Source: an uncultured Oribacterium sp.
Lineage (GTDB): Bacteria; Bacillota; Clostridia; Lachnospirales; Lachnospiraceae
Assembly (NCBI GenBank): GCA_946413525.1
Contig: CAMKKZ010000006.1
Coordinates: 62,001-126,000, forward strand
Direction: 5' to 3'
DNA: 64,000 bases
Shown one piece after another: positions 53,915 to 63,250 of this stretch. Position numbers and translations under genes: made by a program. The notes beneath the pieces are model-generated. The model worked only from the letters and a program-made list of their open reading frames with translations. It was not told the DNA's origin and made no database searches. Each line of letters starts with the position of its first letter. The stretch's first letter is position 1.

Positions 53915-55735
53915 ATGCCGGAAGGGTTGGGTAAGGACAATGGCAATAGGGACAATGGCAATGGGGAAGAGAAGGAAGAACTGGTAATTTCTGTCCGGGA
54001 TGTGACGAAAATTTACAAGCTTTATGAAAAGCCGATTGACAGGCTGAAGGAATCGCTGAGCTTCACGCACCGGAATTATCACAGGGATTTTTATGCCTTG
54101 AATCATATCAGTTTTTCCGTAAGGAAAGGGGAGGCCGTTGGCATTATCGGTACCAACGGCTCCGGAAAGTCCACTATGCTGAAGATTATTACGGGAGTGC
54201 TGACGGAAAGCTCCGGGACGGTGGAGACAAAGGGGACGGTCTGCGCCCTTTTGGAACTGGGAGCGGGCTTCAATCAGGATTACACCGGAATTGAAAATAT
54301 TTATATGAATGGCACTATGATGGGCTTCACACGGGAAGAAATGGATCGGAAGCTTCCTGTCATACTGGAATTCGCGGACATTGGTGATTTTGTTCGGCAG
54401 CCCGTGAAGTCGTATTCCAGCGGCATGTTTGTCCGGCTTGCTTTCGCGCTTTATGTTTCCATGGATCCGGACGTGCTGATCGTGGATGAGGCTCTTTCCG
54501 TGGGAGATGTTTTTTTCCAGGCAAAATGTTATCACCGCATGGATCAACTGAAGAGGAGGGGCACTACGATTCTGATGGTGACCCATGATCTGGGATCTGT
54601 GATGAAATACTGTGACCGTGTGGTGCTGATCAACAAGGGGGAGAAGGTCTCCGAAGGCCCGCCGGGAGAGATGGTGGATCTCTATAAGAAGATTCTTGCC
54701 GGTCATGATCCCGGAGTCCATGACGGCAAGGCTATAGAAGGGAAAGGTTCTGCCTTGACAGAAGCGGCTTTTGCCGGAGGTTCTTCCTTTGATGCTGTCG
54801 CGCATGAGTCCGGGGCGGCTGCAGGAAGCAATGGAATGGGAAATGCTGTCGTTAATGCTTCAGGCGCTGACATTGCCGGAGGCGAAGCCCACAGCAGCCA
54901 TGGCGGCAGCATTACCGAAAGAGCTGACGGACGCGGCATTGCCGAGGGTGAAGCCCGCGATGGCCATGGTAACGGCATTATCGAAAGGGCAGATGGGCGC
55001 AGCATTACCGAAAGCGCGGTAGGCAGGGCTCATGGCGGTGGCATTGCCAAAGGGACCGATGGCCGCAGCATTACTGAAAACGCCACGCACAGCAGTCAGG
55101 GCAGCGGCATTACCGAAGACGCAGCCAACGGCGCAGCCCACAGCGGTTCAGAAGACGGCATTAAGAGGGATGCCGATGGAATTGCTTCCGGAACCGGCGC
55201 GGGAACCATTCGTCCCGGAACGGCCGGAGGCGGGGTGGGGGACGGTGGCGTCCTGATGCAGTCAAAGCTGGCCCTGAACCCGGACGTCAAGCATTATGGC
55301 AACGGAAAGGCGGAGATATATGATTTTGGGATTCTGGATGAGAAGGGGAGGGTGACCAATGTGGTGCTGAAAGGGGAATACTTCAGTATCAAGGAGGTTA
55401 TACGCTTCCACGACAGGGTGGAGTCCCCCATATTCACCTTTACGATCAAGGACAAGCGGGGTATGGATTTGTCAGGTACCAACACCATGTACGAGGGAGA
55501 GGAAATCCCCCCGGTAAAGGATGGGGATGAATATATCTGCACCTTCCGCCAGCGTATGAGCCTGCAGGGCGGGGAGTACCTTCTGTCCATGTCATGCACC
55601 GGCTTTGAGCAAGGCGTGCATACGGTTTATGACAGGAAATATGATGTGGCATCCATTACGGTGCTTTCAAATAAAAACACGGTCGGGATTTATGATATGG
55701 AGTCAGTCGTGGCTCTGGAAAGGCATGACGCATGA
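53915..55735 (+). CDS. Polysaccharide ABC exporter ATPase (Wzt/TagH type) with repeat linker
   Basis: A 606-residue ATPase. The nucleotide-binding domain (~20-265) has Walker A GTNGSGKST (~80), the family motif ALLELGAGFNQDYTGIENIY, signature YSSGMFVRLA (~168) and Walker B VLIVDEALSVGD. A 170-residue low-complexity linker holds eight 11-residue repeats (326-413). The C-terminal ~150 residues form a Wzt-C-like beta domain (KAEIYDFGILDEKGRVTNVV, then LSMSCTGFE), which in Wzt reads the end of the glycan chain. No Wzm/TagG permease is adjacent. The stop overlaps the next start (ATGA), linking it to glycan synthesis. Confidence 0.9.
   Translation: MPEGLGKDNGNRDNGNGEEKEELVISVRDVTKIYKLYEKPIDRLKESLSFTHRNYHRDFYALNHISFSVRKGEAVGIIGTNGSGKSTMLKIITGVLTESSGTVETKGTVCALLELGAGFNQDYTGIENIYMNGTMMGFTREEMDRKLPVILEFADIGDFVRQPVKSYSSGMFVRLAFALYVSMDPDVLIVDEALSVGDVFFQAKCYHRMDQLKRRGTTILMVTHDLGSVMKYCDRVVLINKGEKVSEGPPGEMVDLYKKILAGHDPGVHDGKAIEGKGSALTEAAFAGGSSFDAVAHESGAAAGSNGMGNAVVNASGADIAGGEAHSSHGGSITERADGRGIAEGEARDGHGNGIIERADGRSITESAVGRAHGGGIAKGTDGRSITENATHSSQGSGITEDAANGAAHSGSEDGIKRDADGIASGTGAGTIRPGTAGGGVGDGGVLMQSKLALNPDVKHYGNGKAEIYDFGILDEKGRVTNVVLKGEYFSIKEVIRFHDRVESPIFTFTIKDKRGMDLSGTNTMYEGEEIPPVKDGDEYICTFRQRMSLQGGEYLLSMSCTGFEQGVHTVYDRKYDVASITVLSNKNTVGIYDMESVVALERHDA
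54890..55153 (+). repeat. 33-bp coding tandem repeat x8 in the ABC ATPase gene
   Basis: Eight 11-codon units forming a 22-codon higher-order pattern (xxGHGGSITER then ADGRxIxExx), between the ATPase domain and the Wzt-like domain. Confidence 0.85.
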
Positions 55736-58700
55736 ATTTTGAACAGCACAAAACCAATCTTTGCGACTGGATGTATTACGGGCAGGTGGAAAGCGGGCTG
55801 GAGCGCATGGCATCCGTGCTGCTGCTTGGCGAAAAAGAAGAGCTGGATCCCTTCGCGAAGATGCTTCGGAAACGCGTGGGCATGGTATCGGAGAAGCTGG
55901 ATGACAATGTGTATGACTATGTGATCATTCCCAGACTGACAGCGCGGGTGCTGCGGCTTTTCAAGGGCGACCCGCTGGGGGCTCTCCGCAGCCTGGCCGA
56001 AACATGGCTGAATCCGGGCGGCAAGATACTCCTGGCTGTGGAAAACCAGAACGCCATTGATCTCCTCGCCTCAGATACTTACGAAGAGGGGATATGTTAC
56101 TTTTCCAGGGAGAGGCTGGAGGAGCTTCGTCAGGAATTCCATAAGCTTTATCCCCAGTCAGAGGACATGGTGTATTATCCTTACCCTGATCTGACCATGC
56201 CGCTGAACTTCTATTCTGACGACAGGCTGCCGAAGCTGGGGGAGGAGGATGAGAGCTGCGACAGGCTGGTTCAGGCCGACACTTTCCCGAATTTCGCGCC
56301 AGCCTTTCTATATGTGCTGAAGCCGGAGCCCGGAGAGCAGTTACTGAAGGGTTACCGAAGCTTTATTCCCGTTTACATCCGCTATAATTCCAGTCGCCTG
56401 CCGGAATATGCCATCAAGACGGAAATCCTGCGGGATGACAATGGGAAGCTGCATGTGCTGAAGGAGAGTCTGGATCGGCGCGCCAATACGCATATTGAAA
56501 CGATTGCCAAAAATGCCCAGATGCTTGAAAATACCGATGGGCTTCCCGCCCTGGTTCCGGAGGCGCTTTACCGCGGAACGCTTTCCGGCAACAGCCTGAG
56601 CGCTGTACAGTATCCTTATGTGAATGGAAAGAGCCTGGCTGAAATACTGGCGGATTTGATTCAGGAAGGAAAAGCTCCGGTCAGGGAGCTGCAGGAAGCC
56701 TTGGAACTGGTGATCGGTCAATGGGACATCCGTCCCGAAGAAGGGACGAGTGCCTTTGTCAACCCGGTCAACCTTGACGGGCTTTTTTCCAATGTTTTGA
56801 TGGATGGGGAGATGCCTACTCTCATTGACTGTGAATGGGTTGTGAGGGAGGACACGGAAATACGTTTCCTGGCGTATCGCAATCTGAAATACTGGTATGA
56901 GGAGTATAAGGGGGAACTGTCCGACGGCTTCGAAGACTTCGTGGGACTTTTCGGCTTTGACAAAGACGACATACAGCATTACGAGGAGCTTGAGAGGAAT
57001 TTCCAGCTTTCTGTGCATGGAGAAGGGGCAGCACATAACATCTACGCGTACAAGTCCAGCCGTCCGGATCTTCGGAACATCGTGCAGCTCAAAAAGGAGC
57101 TGGTCATACAGGACGGGAAGCTGCGCTACCTCCGAAGGGAGGAGAACGACAGGGCGGTGGCCATAGGGGCGCTGCGGGAGAAGCACCGTCTTTCCAATGT
57201 CCACGTGGGCAATCTGAATAATGTCATTGCGATCCATGAACGGGACATTGTCACGCTGCAGGAGGAGATAGCTTTTTACAAGGGGCATCAAAGCCTGTCT
57301 TCCAGGATTCGTGAGCAGGCGGAGGCTCACTTCGATAAGCTTTTCCCGGAAGGATCCCGAAAAAGGAAGGCACTGGGGTATTTTCTGGACACGCTGCGAC
57401 ATCCCATCAGGATGCTGAAGATGTTTTTCACGAAGGAAGGGCGCAATCTGATCGAAGGGGATATGGCCATCGGACGGGAATATCTGGATCACGGAATGGT
57501 AAAGCTGCCCTATGCCGAACAGCCAAAGGTCAGCGTGGTCATCCCATGCTATAACCAGGTAATCTATACTTATCGCTGCCTCCTGTCCATAGTGGAGAAT
57601 ACGGATCCGGCGTTGACATCCTATGAGGTCATTATCGCGGACGATGTCTCAACGGACGCGACGAAGGAGATTCAGAAATTTGCGGAAAATATCGTTGTTG
57701 CCCGCAATGCGGAGAACCAGGGCTTCCTGAAAAACTGCAATCAGGCAGCGGCAAGGGCAAGGGGGGAGTACATTTTCTTCCTTAACAATGATACTACGGT
57801 GGAGCCGGGATGGCTTTCGAGCCTCGTGGAGATGATGGATGGCGATGATTCCATCGGCATGTGCGGTTCCAAATTATTATATCCGGATGGCCGGCTGCAG
57901 GAGGCGGGCGGCATTATCTGGTCCGATGCCTCCGGCTGGAATTATGGCCGTCTGCAGGATCCGGAGCTTCCGGAGTACAACTATGTTAAGGAAGTGGACT
58001 ATATTTCGGGAGCTGCCATCATGATACGCCGGTCGCTCTGGGAGGAGATTGGGGGATTTGACGAGCGCTTCGCGCCGGCTTATTATGAGGATTCCGATCT
58101 GGCCTTCGAGGTCCGCAGGCACGGGAAGAGGGTAGTGTTCCAGCCGGAGTCCAGGGTTGTTCATTATGAGGGCATTTCCAACGGGACGGATGTGAATGGT
58201 ACCGGCCTGAAGCGTTATCAGCAGGTCAATCTTTCCAAATTTCAGGAGAAATGGAAGGATGAGCTTCGAAAGCAGGATGTCAATACGGGAAGCCCTAACC
58301 CTTTCCGGGCCAGGGAACGGGGGCAGGGGAAGAAGTATATCCTTGTCGTGGATCATTATGTGCCTACCTGGGACAAGGACGCGGGTTCCAAAACCACCTT
58401 CCAATACCTTCAGCTTTTCCTTCAGAAGGGCTACCGGGTCAAGTTCCTGCCGGACAATTTCCTGAAAATGGAGCCGTATACCTCGTCTCTGTGCCAAATG
58501 GGGATTGAAGTGCTTTATGGTCCTGTCATCTCATCGGGCATTTGGAAGTGGATTGAGGAAAACAGGCAGATGATTGACATTGTGTACTTCAACCGCCCGG
58601 ACATTACGAATCATTATATTGACTATATCCGCTCCCATACAGGGTGGAAACGCATTTTCTATGGTCATGACCTGCATTTCCTGCGCGAATACAGGGAATA

Positions 58701-59466
58701 CCAGTTGACTGGCAATGAGGATAAGCTGCTTCAAAGCCAGAAGTGGCAGGAACTGGAGTTTTCCGTCATGCAAAAGACGGATATGAACTATTATCCTTCG
58801 GTGGAAGAGATAGAAGCCATCCACAGGCTTAACGAGGAGGTGCCGGCCAAGGCGATTACCGCCTATATATTTACGGATGACGCGGAGGTCGAGGGCGACT
58901 TTGAAAAGCGGGAAGGACTTTTGTTTGTCGGGGGCTTTGGGCATCCGCCGAACAAGGACGGGATTCTCTGGTTTGCCAACGAGATACTGCCCTTGATCCA
59001 GAAGGAGCTGCCGGACATCAGGCTGTACATTGCGGGGTCGAAGGCAGATGAGGAGGTTATGGCGCTTTCCGAAAGGCAGGGCATAGAGGTGCTGGGCTTT
59101 GTTTCTGATGAGCGGCTCCATGAGCTTTATCAGGAGAGCAGGATCGTAGTGGCTCCCCTCCGTTTCGGCGCGGGGGTCAAGGGCAAGGTGGTAGAGGCCA
59201 TGCATGAAGGGGCGGTCATTGTGACAACGGGCTGCGGCGCCGAAGGGATTCCGCTGCAGCCTTCCGGCGGGGAAGCCGGGGCTGCCGGGTCGATCCTCAA
59301 TATCGCGGACACGGCGGACGGTTTTGCCGGAGCGGTGTTGCGTCTTTACAAGGATACGGAGGAGCTTTCTCAAATTTCCCTCAGGGCGCGGGATTTTGTC
59401 CGGCAGCATTATTCCATGGATCATGCGTGGAGCGTGATCGAAGGGGATTTTCAAACTTTGACTTGA
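55732..59466 (+). CDS. Multi-domain surface glycan glycosyltransferase (GT2 and GT4)
   Basis: A 1244-residue protein. Order: a degenerate methyltransferase-like domain (~1-200, WLNPGGKILLAVENQNAID), a kinase-like fold (~205-400, ending NVLMDGEMPTLIDCEW), a coiled coil (~440-520), a GT2 domain (~598-850; VSVVIPCYNQ, FFLNNDTT, YEDSDLAFEVRRHGK), and a GT4 domain (~867-1235; KYILVVDHYVPTWDKDAGSK, LLFVGGFGHPPNKDG, APLRFGAGVKGKVVEAM). It probably builds and caps the glycan that the Wzt-like ATPase exports. It overlaps that gene by 4 bases. Its last codons and stop lie in a family C repeat. Confidence 0.88.
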   Translation: MNFEQHKTNLCDWMYYGQVESGLERMASVLLLGEKEELDPFAKMLRKRVGMVSEKLDDNVYDYVIIPRLTARVLRLFKGDPLGALRSLAETWLNPGGKILLAVENQNAIDLLASDTYEEGICYFSRERLEELRQEFHKLYPQSEDMVYYPYPDLTMPLNFYSDDRLPKLGEEDESCDRLVQADTFPNFAPAFLYVLKPEPGEQLLKGYRSFIPVYIRYNSSRLPEYAIKTEILRDDNGKLHVLKESLDRRANTHIETIAKNAQMLENTDGLPALVPEALYRGTLSGNSLSAVQYPYVNGKSLAEILADLIQEGKAPVRELQEALELVIGQWDIRPEEGTSAFVNPVNLDGLFSNVLMDGEMPTLIDCEWVVREDTEIRFLAYRNLKYWYEEYKGELSDGFEDFVGLFGFDKDDIQHYEELERNFQLSVHGEGAAHNIYAYKSSRPDLRNIVQLKKELVIQDGKLRYLRREENDRAVAIGALREKHRLSNVHVGNLNNVIAIHERDIVTLQEEIAFYKGHQSLSSRIREQAEAHFDKLFPEGSRKRKALGYFLDTLRHPIRMLKMFFTKEGRNLIEGDMAIGREYLDHGMVKLPYAEQPKVSVVIPCYNQVIYTYRCLLSIVENTDPALTSYEVIIADDVSTDATKEIQKFAENIVVARNAENQGFLKNCNQAAARARGEYIFFLNNDTTVEPGWLSSLVEMMDGDDSIGMCGSKLLYPDGRLQEAGGIIWSDASGWNYGRLQDPELPEYNYVKEVDYISGAAIMIRRSLWEEIGGFDERFAPAYYEDSDLAFEVRRHGKRVVFQPESRVVHYEGISNGTDVNGTGLKRYQQVNLSKFQEKWKDELRKQDVNTGSPNPFRARERGQGKKYILVVDHYVPTWDKDAGSKTTFQYLQLFLQKGYRVKFLPDNFLKMEPYTSSLCQMGIEVLYGPVISSGIWKWIEENRQMIDIVYFNRPDITNHYIDYIRSHTGWKRIFYGHDLHFLREYREYQLTGNEDKLLQSQKWQELEFSVMQKTDMNYYPSVEEIEAIHRLNEEVPAKAITAYIFTDDAEVEGDFEKREGLLFVGGFGHPPNKDGILWFANEILPLIQKELPDIRLYIAGSKADEEVMALSERQGIEVLGFVSDERLHELYQESRIVVAPLRFGAGVKGKVVEAMHEGAVIVTTGCGAEGIPLQPSGGEAGAAGSILNIADTADGFAGAVLRLYKDTEELSQISLRARDFVRQHYSMDHAWSVIEGDFQTLT

Positions 59467-59640
59467 TGCCGCAGGCATTAAGTCCCATTTGTGTCGTGTT
59501 AGCGGCACAAATGAAGCATGAAAAGAATCTTTCATGATCTTCCGTGGGGCGGGGCTCCATGACTGGAATCATGAAAGGAACTTTCATGATTTTTTGTGGG
59601 GCGGGGTCCCATGACCGCAAGTATTAAAGGCTTGCCTTTC
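59457..59640. repeat. Dispersed repeat family C, copy 4, with extra hairpins
   Basis: TTTGACTTGATGCCGCAGGC contains the stop of the upstream gene. The CATTTGTGTCG / CGGCACAAATG hairpin follows, then two related ~55-base units with CATGAAA / TTTCATG and GTGGGGCGGGG, ending in AGTATTAAAGGC / GCCTTTCATACT. Confidence 0.75.
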
Positions 59641-59721
59641 ATACTGATAATGCGGAATGATCCAGGGGCTCAGTTGTGCGGAGCAGGCCGGGGGGATGGA
59701 TACAGAAAGGGCATTGCGTTA

Positions 59722-60519
59722 ATGGAGGCTGTTTTTTTGTGCGGAGGCATGGGTACGCGCCTTCGCTCTGTTGTTTCGGACAGGCCGAAGCCGCTGGCGG
59801 ATGTGGAAGGCCGAGCCTTTATGGAATATCCGGTGGCGGAGCTTTGCTCCTGGTTCCGGGAGGATCCTGTTCGGAAAATAGTTTTTGCGGCGGGTTATAA
59901 GGGCAGGATGGTGGAAGAACATTTCGGGGACGGAAGCCGCTGGGGCTTCCGGGCGGCGTACGCTTATGAGGACGAACCGTTGGGGACGGCAGGAGCCATA
60001 CGCAATGCATTGTCCTTTCTGACTGAGGAGAGAGCCTTTGTCCTGAACGCGGACACATTCTACCGGATCGATTACCGGGCCATGGCTGCGAAAATGGATG
60101 AAGAGGGGACGGACATGCTGCTGGTGACCAGGGAGGTTCCCGATATTTCCCGTTATGGGGAGGTGCGGACGGGCGGAGGGCTTCTCATTGGATGGAATGA
60201 AAAGGTGCGGGAATCCCGGGCTGGCGAGATTAACGGCGGCATTTACCTTATGAAACGGAGCCTGATTGAGAGCATACCGAAAGACAGGAAGATCAGTCTT
60301 GAAAATGAGATGATACCCCGTTGGATTTCCGAAGGGGTACGGATTGGGGTCTTGCATTCTGATGGATATTTCATAGACATTGGCGTGCCGGAATCCTATA
60401 GGCGTTTTAAAGAGGATGCGAAGGAATTCGGGAAAGGGATGGGTTTTGACGCGCTTCAAGGAAAAGCGCGTCAAAATCCTCCCTTTGGTCGGACAAACCC
60501 TCAGTCGCCGGGAGGCTAG
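59722..60519 (+). CDS. Sugar-1-phosphate nucleotidyltransferase (HddC/RfbA-like)
   Basis: Makes an NDP-sugar for the glycan block. The 265-residue protein has the pyrophosphorylase signature FLCGGMGTRLR (~4-14), RPKPLADVEG, YEDEPLGTAGAIRNAL and FVLNADTFYRIDY (metal-binding Asp), and ends in YFIDIGVPESYRRFKED. It is closest to heptose or mannose-1-phosphate guanylyltransferases; the base and sugar are uncertain. ATG 59722 is preferred; the earlier frame runs through a family C repeat. The last ~24 residues (from GFDALQGKARQ) are encoded by a family D repeat, so the natural C-terminus was replaced or extended by the element. Confidence 0.85.
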   Translation: MEAVFLCGGMGTRLRSVVSDRPKPLADVEGRAFMEYPVAELCSWFREDPVRKIVFAAGYKGRMVEEHFGDGSRWGFRAAYAYEDEPLGTAGAIRNALSFLTEERAFVLNADTFYRIDYRAMAAKMDEEGTDMLLVTREVPDISRYGEVRTGGGLLIGWNEKVRESRAGEINGGIYLMKRSLIESIPKDRKISLENEMIPRWISEGVRIGVLHSDGYFIDIGVPESYRRFKEDAKEFGKGMGFDALQGKARQNPPFGRTNPQSPGG

Positions 60520-60605
60520 CCTCGACCCGCAAGCGGGTCAAGGCATATTCCCTACGAGGTTCGCCAGATACGGACATGAATGCTCCTGAAGGAACATTCA
60601 TGTCC
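60443..60605 (+). repeat. Dispersed repeat family D, copy 4
   Basis: Full copy: GACGCGCTTCAAGGAAAAGC, GGTCGGACAAACCCTCAGTC, CTCGACCCGCAAGCGGGTC and ATGAATGCTCCTGAAGGAAC. It covers the last 24 codons and stop of the nucleotidyltransferase gene. Confidence 0.9.
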
Positions 60606-60848
60606 TATGTTTTTCGAGTGAAAAGGCGGAGGGTCCTCCTGCCCATTGTCAGCATTGTATCCAGTCAGACTGACTCGTTATATGAAAAGTGGGTTGCTTC
60701 AGGTGGCCTCTGATATTGAGGTATTAATGGACGAAGCCGGAGAACTCTGGAAGAACAAGGGTTCTCGGTTCCGTCTTTTTTGACTTAGGATATGGCTTCG
60801 AGACGTTCTGTGAAGAAGCTGACTGCTCAAAGGAACGATCAGCTTGTC

Positions 60849-60922
60849 TGATAGTAAGAACGGAAACATATTCCAGTCATTCTCAAATTTGTGATAGTAA
60901 GAACTGAAATATATTCCTGCCA
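60849..60922 (+). repeat. Short direct repeat in the gap before the symporter
   Basis: TGATAGTAAGAAC(G/T)GAAA is present twice (60849 and 60891), each followed by (C/T)ATATTCC. The 620-base gap (60520-61142) otherwise holds the end of family D and A/T-rich DNA without a gene; a promoter for the symporter is probably near 60950-61010, but I cannot place it. Confidence 0.6.
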
Positions 60923-61142
60923 TAACAGAAAAGAATAATGAAATGGTATTGCATTTTATTGAAGTTAATGATATATTACCTTGCGTTATGATTTTAATGG
61001 TTTAAACTTTAATGCGTTAAAGCGATTTGAGAAACTTTCACGTTTGCATGCTTTCTCATTAAGGCGTAGCCTGTTTCAATCATAACGTGTCCTAAAACGG
61101 GTCAGATACAGAAAAGAAAGAAGAAAGGTAAAAGGTGGGAAG

Positions 61143-62672
61143 ATGAAGACATTGCTTCTGATCTTGTATTTCGCTGTTATGGTGGGAATCGGCTTTTACT
61201 GCCGTAAAAACGCCACAGATGTCAACGGCTTTGTGCTGGGCGGACGCTCGGTCGGCCCATGGCTCACGGCTTTTGCTTATGGGACATCTTATTTTTCGGC
61301 AGTCGTGTTTGTGGGATATGCCGGTCAGTTTGGCTGGCGTTATGGGATTTCGGCCACATGGGCCGGTATCGGGAATGCCCTGATCGGGTCTCTTTTGGCC
61401 TGGGTCATCCTGGGGCGCAGGACAAGGATCATGAGCCAGCATTTGAATTCCGCAACCATGCCTCAGTTTTTTGGCCAGCGTTTCAAGAGCCCTGCGCTGA
61501 AGATTGGCGCCTCCGTCATTATCTTCATATTCCTGATCCCGTACACGGCTTCTTTGTACAACGGTTTGTCTCGTCTTTTCGGGATGGCTTTCAGCATTGA
61601 CTATTCCATCTGCATCCTGCTGATGGCGGTCCTGACGGCAATATATGTCATTGCCGGTGGATATATGGCGACAGCGATCAATGATTTCATACAGGGCATT
61701 ATCATGCTGGTTGGAATCAGCGCGGTAGTGCTTGCGGTACTGAAAAGCAAGGGAGGCTTTCTTGCGGCATTGGATGGCCTTGGTCGTGTGACGGATGAGA
61801 CGGTTTCCACCACGCCGGGAATTTTCGCTTCCTTCTTTGGGCCGGATCCGCTGAACCTGTTGTTCGTGGTCATCCTCACTTCCCTGGGAACCTGGGGACT
61901 TCCGCAGATGGTGCAGAAATTTTATGCCATCAAAGATGAGTCGGCTATAAAGAAGGGAACGATTATCTCTACCCTTTTTGCTTTTGTGATTGCCGGCGGC
62001 TGTTATTTCCTGGGTGGTTTTGGCAGGCTTTTTTCCGACCAGGTGAATGTGGCAAGGGACGGCTATGATTCCATTATCCCCGCAATGCTTTCCAACCTTT
62101 CTCCGGGAATGATCGCGCTGGTGGTCATCCTTGTGCTTTCAGCTTCCATGTCCACCCTGTCTTCTCTGGTGATTGCATCCAGTTCGACTTTGACAATTGA
62201 CTTTTTGAAAGATAATTTCGTGGAAATGGACGAGGAAAAGCAGGTTCGCTGGATTCGCTGGCTGGTGCTTGCCTTCATTGCGATTTCGGCAATACTGGCT
62301 CTGATCCAGTACAAGAGCTCGGTGACGTTTATCGCTCAGCTTATGGGTGTTTCATGGGGCGCACTGGCTGGAGCTTTCCTGGCCCCCTTCCTGTACTCTC
62401 TGTATTCGAAGTGGGTGACAGAGGCTTCCTGCTGGGTCTGCTTTTTGTTTGGAAGCCTTGTCATGACGGCCAATATATTTGTGCGCAGTTCTTTCCCGGC
62501 AATGCTCCAGTCCCCTATAAACTGTGGCGCGTTTGCCATGCTGGCAGGACTTGTCATTGTGCCTTTGGTGAGCTTCGTAACCCCACGACCGGACGTGAAC
62601 ATGGTGGAAGAAGCATTCAGATGCTATGAGCGTCCTTCCCGCGTTCCTCAGAAGACAGCCTTGGGTGATTGA
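61143..62672 (+). CDS. Sodium:solute symporter
   Basis: An SSS-family transporter of 509 residues with about 13 helices. It begins LLILYFAVMVGIGFYCRKNA and contains FVLGGRSVGPWLTAFAYGTS (the discontinuous TM1 and sodium site), VIAGGYMATAINDFIQGIIM and ASMSTLSSLVIASSSTL (sodium site in TM8). The family includes PutP and PanF; the solute is not determined. GGTGGGAAG precedes ATG 61143. 69-bp tandem repeats begin at its stop codon. Confidence 0.92.
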   Translation: MKTLLLILYFAVMVGIGFYCRKNATDVNGFVLGGRSVGPWLTAFAYGTSYFSAVVFVGYAGQFGWRYGISATWAGIGNALIGSLLAWVILGRRTRIMSQHLNSATMPQFFGQRFKSPALKIGASVIIFIFLIPYTASLYNGLSRLFGMAFSIDYSICILLMAVLTAIYVIAGGYMATAINDFIQGIIMLVGISAVVLAVLKSKGGFLAALDGLGRVTDETVSTTPGIFASFFGPDPLNLLFVVILTSLGTWGLPQMVQKFYAIKDESAIKKGTIISTLFAFVIAGGCYFLGGFGRLFSDQVNVARDGYDSIIPAMLSNLSPGMIALVVILVLSASMSTLSSLVIASSSTLTIDFLKDNFVEMDEEKQVRWIRWLVLAFIAISAILALIQYKSSVTFIAQLMGVSWGALAGAFLAPFLYSLYSKWVTEASCWVCFLFGSLVMTANIFVRSSFPAMLQSPINCGAFAMLAGLVIVPLVSFVTPRPDVNMVEEAFRCYERPSRVPQKTALGD

Positions 62673-62837
62673 TGAGCCGATTTGTTCCGCAGGCGGTTCG
62701 CTATGACAGAATTCAGAGTGGCAAAAAACCACTCTGATAGATGAGCCGATTTGCCCCGCAGGCGGTTCGCTATGTCAGAATTTAGAGCAAGCAAAGCCCA
62801 CTCTGATAGATGAGAGTGACAAAAAACCACTCTGATA
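62671..62837. repeat. 69-bp tandem repeat (2 full, 1 partial) after the symporter
   Basis: Units at 62671-62739 and 62740-62808 share GATGAGCCGATTTG, CCGCAGGCGGTTCGCTATG and CACTCTGATA; a partial unit with GAGTGACAAAAAACCACTC follows. The symporter stop overlaps the first unit. Confidence 0.88.
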
Positions 62838-62939
62838 GATGAGACGTCATGCTCATGAACGATTACAAATCACAAAATGGCGCATCTCAATAAGAGGGAG
62901 TGGCATGGGATGGAAGGGAAAACGGGGACGCAATTTTTT

Positions 62940-63133
62940 CCACCTGTACGGTTGCCATCCAAAGCGATATTTTGATACGGTTTACCGTAATCAAAATATC
63001 GCTTTGGATGAGCAACCTACCCCTAAATGAGCAAAACGATTTGCGAAGCAAATCTTTAAGCACGCGAAGCGGGCGGTTTTGCGAATTTAGGGGTATTCAG
63101 AATGGCCTTCAGGCCATTAAACCGTACAGGTGG
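62940..63133. repeat. Cloverleaf-like palindromic element
   Basis: Outer perfect stem of 14 bp (62940-62953 with 63120-63133, CCACCTGTACGGTT). Inside are three arms: a perfect 20-bp stem (62957-62976 with 62990-63009) capped by ACGGTTTACCGT; a compound arm closed by ACCCCTAAAT / ATTTAGGGGT (63019-63028, 63085-63094) with inner GCAAAAC / GTTTTGC and GATTTGC / GCAAATC; and AATGGCC / GGCCATT (63101-63118). AATTTTTT lies on both sides. It has no reading frame of note. Confidence 0.85.
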
Positions 63134-63163
63134 AATTTTTTTACCTATATTTTTCTTTGATTT

Positions 63164-63198
63164 CATACCCGCCTCGCGGCAAACGCGAGGCGGGTATG
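63164..63198. other. GC-rich perfect hairpin after the wall-binding gene
   Basis: 15-bp perfect stem CATACCCGCCTCGCG / CGCGAGGCGGGTATG with a 5-base loop, 45 bases past the stop of the minus-strand gene. No T run follows on the minus strand, so it is not a classical terminator. Confidence 0.7.
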
Positions 63199-63223
63199 AA
63201 TGGTTACAATTATAAATATAAAT

Positions 63224-63250
63224 ACATTAATACATTAATACATTAATACA
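63224..63250 (-). repeat. 8-bp tandem repeat at the 3' end of the wall-binding gene
   Basis: ATTAATAC is repeated about three times, and the copy nearest the gene contains its TAA stop. Confidence 0.8.
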
